Below, piece by piece: positions 5,251 to 7,241 of a DNA stretch of 7,241 nucleotides. The number at the start of each line of letters is the position of its first letter. The stretch's first letter is position 1. Source of the DNA: Microcaldota archaeon (GTDB lineage Archaea; Micrarchaeota; Micrarchaeia; Micrarchaeales; CABMGC01). The stretch spans positions 1 to 7,241 of the forward strand of contig JASHTL010000005.1 in assembly GCA_030040595.1 (NCBI GenBank), read 5' to 3'. Below the pieces are notes generated by a model. It ran no database searches and was not told where the DNA came from. It saw only the letters and a list, made by a program, of their open reading frames with translations. A program made the translations under genes and the position numbers.

Positions 5251-5278
5251 TATTTATTTGCACAGCAACTAATAAATA
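5251..5278. promoter_or_regulatory. Divergent promoter: mirrored TATA-like boxes for rpoL and the S19e operon
   Basis: TATTTATT (5251-5258) and AATAAATA (5271-5278) are perfect reverse complements separated by 12 nt. Read outward, each is a TATA-like box: the left for rpoL (start expected near 5228, just before its SD) and the right for the ribosomal operon (start near 5301). A second plus-strand candidate, ATTATAAGG at about 5291-5299, would start near 5320 and give a leader of about 37 nt before ATG 5357. Confidence 0.5.
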
Positions 5279-5356
5279 CCTGATGTCCCTATTATAAGGC
5301 TGCTGATCTAGTCTACTTTGGGCTATTTGTTCAGGTTCATGCTAAAGGTGCTGTTC

Positions 5357-5785
5357 ATGGCGGATGTTTTAGAGGTTGACGCAAGCGAGTTCATAAGCAG
5401 GGCTGCCGCTAGGCTCAAGGCCAGCGACGTCAAGAAGCCGAAGTATGTTGAATACGTAAAGAGCGGAGCCGGCAGGGAGCGCGCGCCTGCAGACCAGGAT
5501 TTCTGGTACGTAAGGTGCGCCTCGGTTCTGAGGCAGGTATATCTGAACGGGCCGCTGGGCGTCTCGACGCTGAGGACTAGATACGGAAACAGGAAGAGGC
5601 ACTTGGTGCACAGTCACCACCATTTCAGGTCAGGAGGCAGCATAATAAAGGATTCATTCGACGCACTTGAGAAACTCGGTTATGTCAAGAAGACAGGACA
5701 TGGCCGCGAGATAACTCCATCCGGAAGATCGTTCATAGACAAGATCTCGAACGAGATAGCAAAGGGTGCAGGAAGTGGCGGCTGA
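5357..5785 (+). CDS. rps19e: Small-subunit ribosomal protein S19e
   Basis: S19e is an archaeal/eukaryotic ribosomal protein of the 30S head, needed for small-subunit maturation. The 142-aa product shows the family pattern: an N-terminal helix (VDASEFISRAAARL), KPKYVEYVKSGAGRERAP (27-44), the hallmark FWYVRCASVLRQVYLNGPLGVSTLR (49-73), then the YGNRKRHLVHSHHHFRSGGSII loop (76-97) and a winged-helix C-terminus (LEKLGYVKK, GREITPSGRSFIDKI). ATG 5357 is chosen because AAAGGTG (5344-5350) sits 6 nt upstream and the protein then starts MADVLEVD, the usual distance before the first helix; the frame extends to TTG 5318 and ATG 5339 without family support. The His-rich HSHHHF loop (86-90) is more His-dense than I recall for the family. 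It heads the translation operon and its 3' end overlaps the next gene by 11 nt. Confidence 0.95.
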   Translation: MADVLEVDASEFISRAAARLKASDVKKPKYVEYVKSGAGRERAPADQDFWYVRCASVLRQVYLNGPLGVSTLRTRYGNRKRHLVHSHHHFRSGGSIIKDSFDALEKLGYVKKTGHGREITPSGRSFIDKISNEIAKGAGSGG

Positions 5786-6089
5786 GGAGCAGCAGGGCAG
5801 CGATGAACAGGAGAAGCTCAAGCGCGCCTATGCCAAACGCATAAGGCAGATGCAGATAGAGCAGCAGAAGAGGGAGCTTGCGAGGAAGTTCCTGACTCCA
5901 GAGGCATACGAGAGGCTGATGAATGTCAGAATGGCGAGCCCGGAAGTATACTCGCAGCTGATAGACCTTGTTATCTCTCTGGCGCAGAGCGGGCGTGCAA
6001 CGGCAAGGATAACCGAGGAGCAGCTCAAGAGCATACTCACAAAACTTACATACAGGCCGGAGACTAAGATCGAATTCAAGCACAAGTGA
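5775..6089 (+). CDS. PDCD5-family DNA-binding protein (TFAR19-like)
   Basis: This 104-aa protein belongs to the archaeal PDCD5 / double-stranded DNA-binding family, small three-helix-bundle proteins whose cellular role is not settled. The core is ARKFLTPEAYERLMNVRMAS (about 36-55), followed by PEVYSQLIDLVISLAQSG and ITEEQLKSILTKL near the C-terminus, then a basic tail (FKHK). The N-terminal third is a charged helix typical of the family (QEKLKRAYAKRIRQMQIEQQ). No ATG is available. GTG 5775 is preferred over GTG 5766 because AAAGGGTG (5761-5768) stands 6 nt upstream, the same spacing as the S19e SD. This start overlaps the end of S19e by 11 nt, implying translational coupling. The S19e-PDCD5-L39e-L31e order is a conserved archaeal arrangement. 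Confidence 0.9.
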   Translation: MAAEEQQGSDEQEKLKRAYAKRIRQMQIEQQKRELARKFLTPEAYERLMNVRMASPEVYSQLIDLVISLAQSGRATARITEEQLKSILTKLTYRPETKIEFKHK

Positions 6090-6094
6090 TATAG

Positions 6095-6253
6095 ATGGGA
6101 AAGAAGAGCGCATTGAAGAAGAGAAGACTGGGAAAGATGCTCAAGAGGAACAGGAGAATGCCGATACTGGCTATGGTCAGGACGCACAGGAGCATACAGT
6201 ACAACCAGCGCCAGCGAAGCTGGAGGAGGACAAAACTAAGGATAAAGGGATAG
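6095..6253 (+). CDS. rpl39e: Large-subunit ribosomal protein L39e
   Basis: L39e is a tiny basic ribosomal protein lying in the wall of the peptide exit tunnel, found only in archaea and eukaryotes. The frame gives 52 aa, the usual size (about 50). The protein begins MGKKSALKKRRLGKMLKRNR, continues RMPILAMVRTHRS, and ends with QRSWRRTKLRIKG, matching the family pattern (K-rich helix, NRRxP, and the terminal HWRRTKLK-type motif). It starts 5 nt after the PDCD5 stop, with GTGAT overlapping that stop as a partial SD. L31e starts 1 nt after its own stop. Confidence 0.95.
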   Translation: MGKKSALKKRRLGKMLKRNRRMPILAMVRTHRSIQYNQRQRSWRRTKLRIKG

Positions 6254-6254
6254 A

Positions 6255-6812
6255 ATGGCAACGACAGCGACACCAAAGACCGTAACTTCGACAATAACGA
6301 TAAAGCTGAGGAACAAGCTTGTAAAGATACACGCGAGCAGGCGCCACAGGAAGGCGATAAGCTACATGCGCGAGCACATAGCGAGGCACTTCAAGTCCTC
6401 CCCCGATTCGATAAAGATAAGCCAGCGGCTCAACGAGTACATGGAGGCGAACGGCACGAACAGGCTAAAGCCGATAACCATTTCCATAAGCAAGACGGGA
6501 GAGCTCGTGGAGGCTGCGCTTCCAGGAGAGAAGAAGGTCGAGAAGGCTCCTGAGAAGAAGCAGGCATCGGCAACCACTGCAACTGCTGCAAAGCCGGCAG
6601 AAGCGAAGAGTGCGGCGTCAACTCCGGCGAAATCATCAGGGACCGCGACAACAGCAGCAACAGCAACAACGAAGACTGCCGCACAGGTTCAGAAGGAGGT
6701 CGCCAAGGACATAGGCAAGAAGGTGGAGCAGAAGAAGAGCGAGGCGAAGGATACAGCTAAGAAGGATGAGAAGAAGGCCGCGGCTGCGCCTCAAAGCGAG
6801 CCAAAGGCCTAA
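6255..6812 (+). CDS. rpl31e: Large-subunit ribosomal protein L31e with long low-complexity C-terminal tail
   Basis: The first ~92 residues are L31e, a protein near the peptide exit tunnel rim: TITIKLRNKLVKIHASRRHR (13-32), AISYMREHIARHF (34-46), DSIKISQRLNEYM (51-63) and the strand ITISISKTGELVEAAL (74-89). The family's usual INEKIWxRG site reads RLNEYMEANG here, without the Trp. Archaeal L31e normally ends near residue 85-95, but this frame continues to 185. The added 93 residues are Ala, Lys, Thr, Glu and Ser, with no hydrophobic core (TATAAKPAEAK, TATTAATATTK) and a more charged end (KKVEQKKSEAKDTAKK). The tail should be disordered, with a possible amphipathic helix at about 141-172. ATG 6255 follows AAAGGGA at 4 nt. 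The tail is read in one frame with no internal start evident, so it is a true extension or fusion. Confidence 0.93.
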   Translation: MATTATPKTVTSTITIKLRNKLVKIHASRRHRKAISYMREHIARHFKSSPDSIKISQRLNEYMEANGTNRLKPITISISKTGELVEAALPGEKKVEKAPEKKQASATTATAAKPAEAKSAASTPAKSSGTATTAATATTKTAAQVQKEVAKDIGKKVEQKKSEAKDTAKKDEKKAAAAPQSEPKA

Positions 6813-6825
6813 TCAGGTATTTCGG

Positions 6826-7241
6826 ATGGGAGTGGCGAAGCTCAGCATAGGCGGCAATTCCTTCATAGGCGCGTTCGCCATAGCAACTGATTCCTTTGCG
6901 CTGATAAGCAAAACCGCTACTGACAAGCAGGTTGCAATGATAAAGGAGAACATGGGTGTGGAGGCGCACAGGATCTCCGTCGACGGATCAGATCTTGTCG
7001 GCGTATACGCCGTGGCAAATTCCAGGTCGATACTTGTCCCGGAGATAGCAACGGAGAGCGAGATATCGCTGCTGAGGAATGTTGTTCCGGGAGCTGCAGT
7101 GCACGTGCTTAAGACCGATCTCAACGCGCTGGGGAACAATATACTTGCCAACGACAGAATAGCGATAGTCAATTCCGAGTACGAACAGCATGAGATAAGG
7201 CAGATAGAAAGCGCACTTGGAGTTGAGGCTGTGAAATTGAA
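6826..7241 (+). CDS. eif6: Translation initiation factor aIF6 (partial, 3' end outside window)
   Basis: aIF6 binds the 50S subunit and prevents premature joining to 30S. It has the pentein fold of five repeated subdomains. The visible 138 codons are about 60 percent of the usual ~220 aa. Family features include an N-terminal IGGNSFIGAFAIATDSFAL (8-26), then SVDGSDLVGVYAVANSRSILVPEI (51-74), the conserved NALGNNILANDRIAIV (100-115) and the start of the fourth subdomain (EIRQIESALGVEAV). ATG 6826 is 13 nt after the L31e stop, with AGGT as a weak SD; GTG 6832 is an alternative that removes two residues. It follows L31e as in many archaeal genomes, probably as a distal gene of the S19e operon. 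The C-terminal end cannot be judged here. Confidence 0.93.
   Translation, partial: MGVAKLSIGGNSFIGAFAIATDSFALISKTATDKQVAMIKENMGVEAHRISVDGSDLVGVYAVANSRSILVPEIATESEISLLRNVVPGAAVHVLKTDLNALGNNILANDRIAIVNSEYEQHEIRQIESALGVEAVKL

Noticed and set aside
5318..5356. Upstream TTG/ATG starts for S19e
   Set aside because: The added residues do not match the family, while AAAGGTG sits at the right distance from ATG 5357.
5828..6187. 119-codon hydrophobic minus-strand frame that could look like a membrane protein
   Set aside because: It is antisense to the PDCD5 and L39e genes. Its Leu/Ser richness comes from the reverse complement of Lys/Glu/Arg codons.
891..7241. Agmatine deiminase and aIF6 both have the pentein fold and occur in one window
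   Set aside because: The shared fold is ancient and the genes are in separate operons about 5 kb apart. Co-occurrence is most likely coincidence.
1..7241. CRISPR array, tRNA or rRNA genes
   Set aside because: No regularly spaced repeats of suitable length and no cloverleaf or rRNA-like stretch were seen. The only direct repeat in the left gap has two copies.

Overview
The window is archaeal. It encodes an RNA polymerase subunit L (Rpo11), the archaeal/eukaryotic-type ribosomal proteins S19e, L39e and L31e, a PDCD5-family DNA-binding protein and the initiation factor aIF6. Its promoters look archaeal: TATA-like boxes lie roughly 25-40 nt upstream of chosen starts, with SD motifs of the GGTG/GGAGG kind. 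ATA (Ile) and AGG (Arg) codons are common, and base composition is close to balanced in genes but AT-rich between them. The S19e-PDCD5-L39e-L31e-aIF6 order is a known archaeal translation cluster. A Thermoplasmatota or DPANN/Micrarchaeota-type source is possible, but the sequence alone does not decide the phylum.

Left edge (1-890), accessory-looking. A truncated minus-strand gene resembles the N-terminus of archaeal IS4-like transposases, and its start codon lies inside a perfect 18-bp palindrome. The next ~280 bp hold no convincing gene. They contain an 11-bp inverted repeat at 361-371/440-450 and two C-rich repeats with G-quadruplex potential on the minus strand. Two small unrecognised plus-strand genes follow, of 91 and 33 codons; the first is very aromatic.

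Middle (891-5213), all minus strand. Read in transcription order it is rpoL then a DUF99 gene (4-nt gap), glnA from its own promoter, then a second promoter driving N-carbamoylputrescine amidase (aguB) and agmatine deiminase (aguA, 12-nt gap). AguA and AguB together turn agmatine into putrescine and release two ammonia and one CO2. Glutamine synthetase next door could capture that ammonia, so the block reads as a polyamine synthesis and nitrogen-recovery unit.

Right part (5251-7241), plus strand. A compact divergent promoter region separates rpoL from the S19e operon, with mirrored TATA-like boxes 12 nt apart. The operon genes are tightly spaced or overlapping: S19e overlaps PDCD5 by 11 nt, L39e and L31e are 1 nt apart, and aIF6 runs off the window. 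The L31e gene is about twice the usual length because of an Ala/Lys/Thr/Glu-rich tail.

No tRNA, rRNA, CRISPR array or clear intrinsic terminator was seen.
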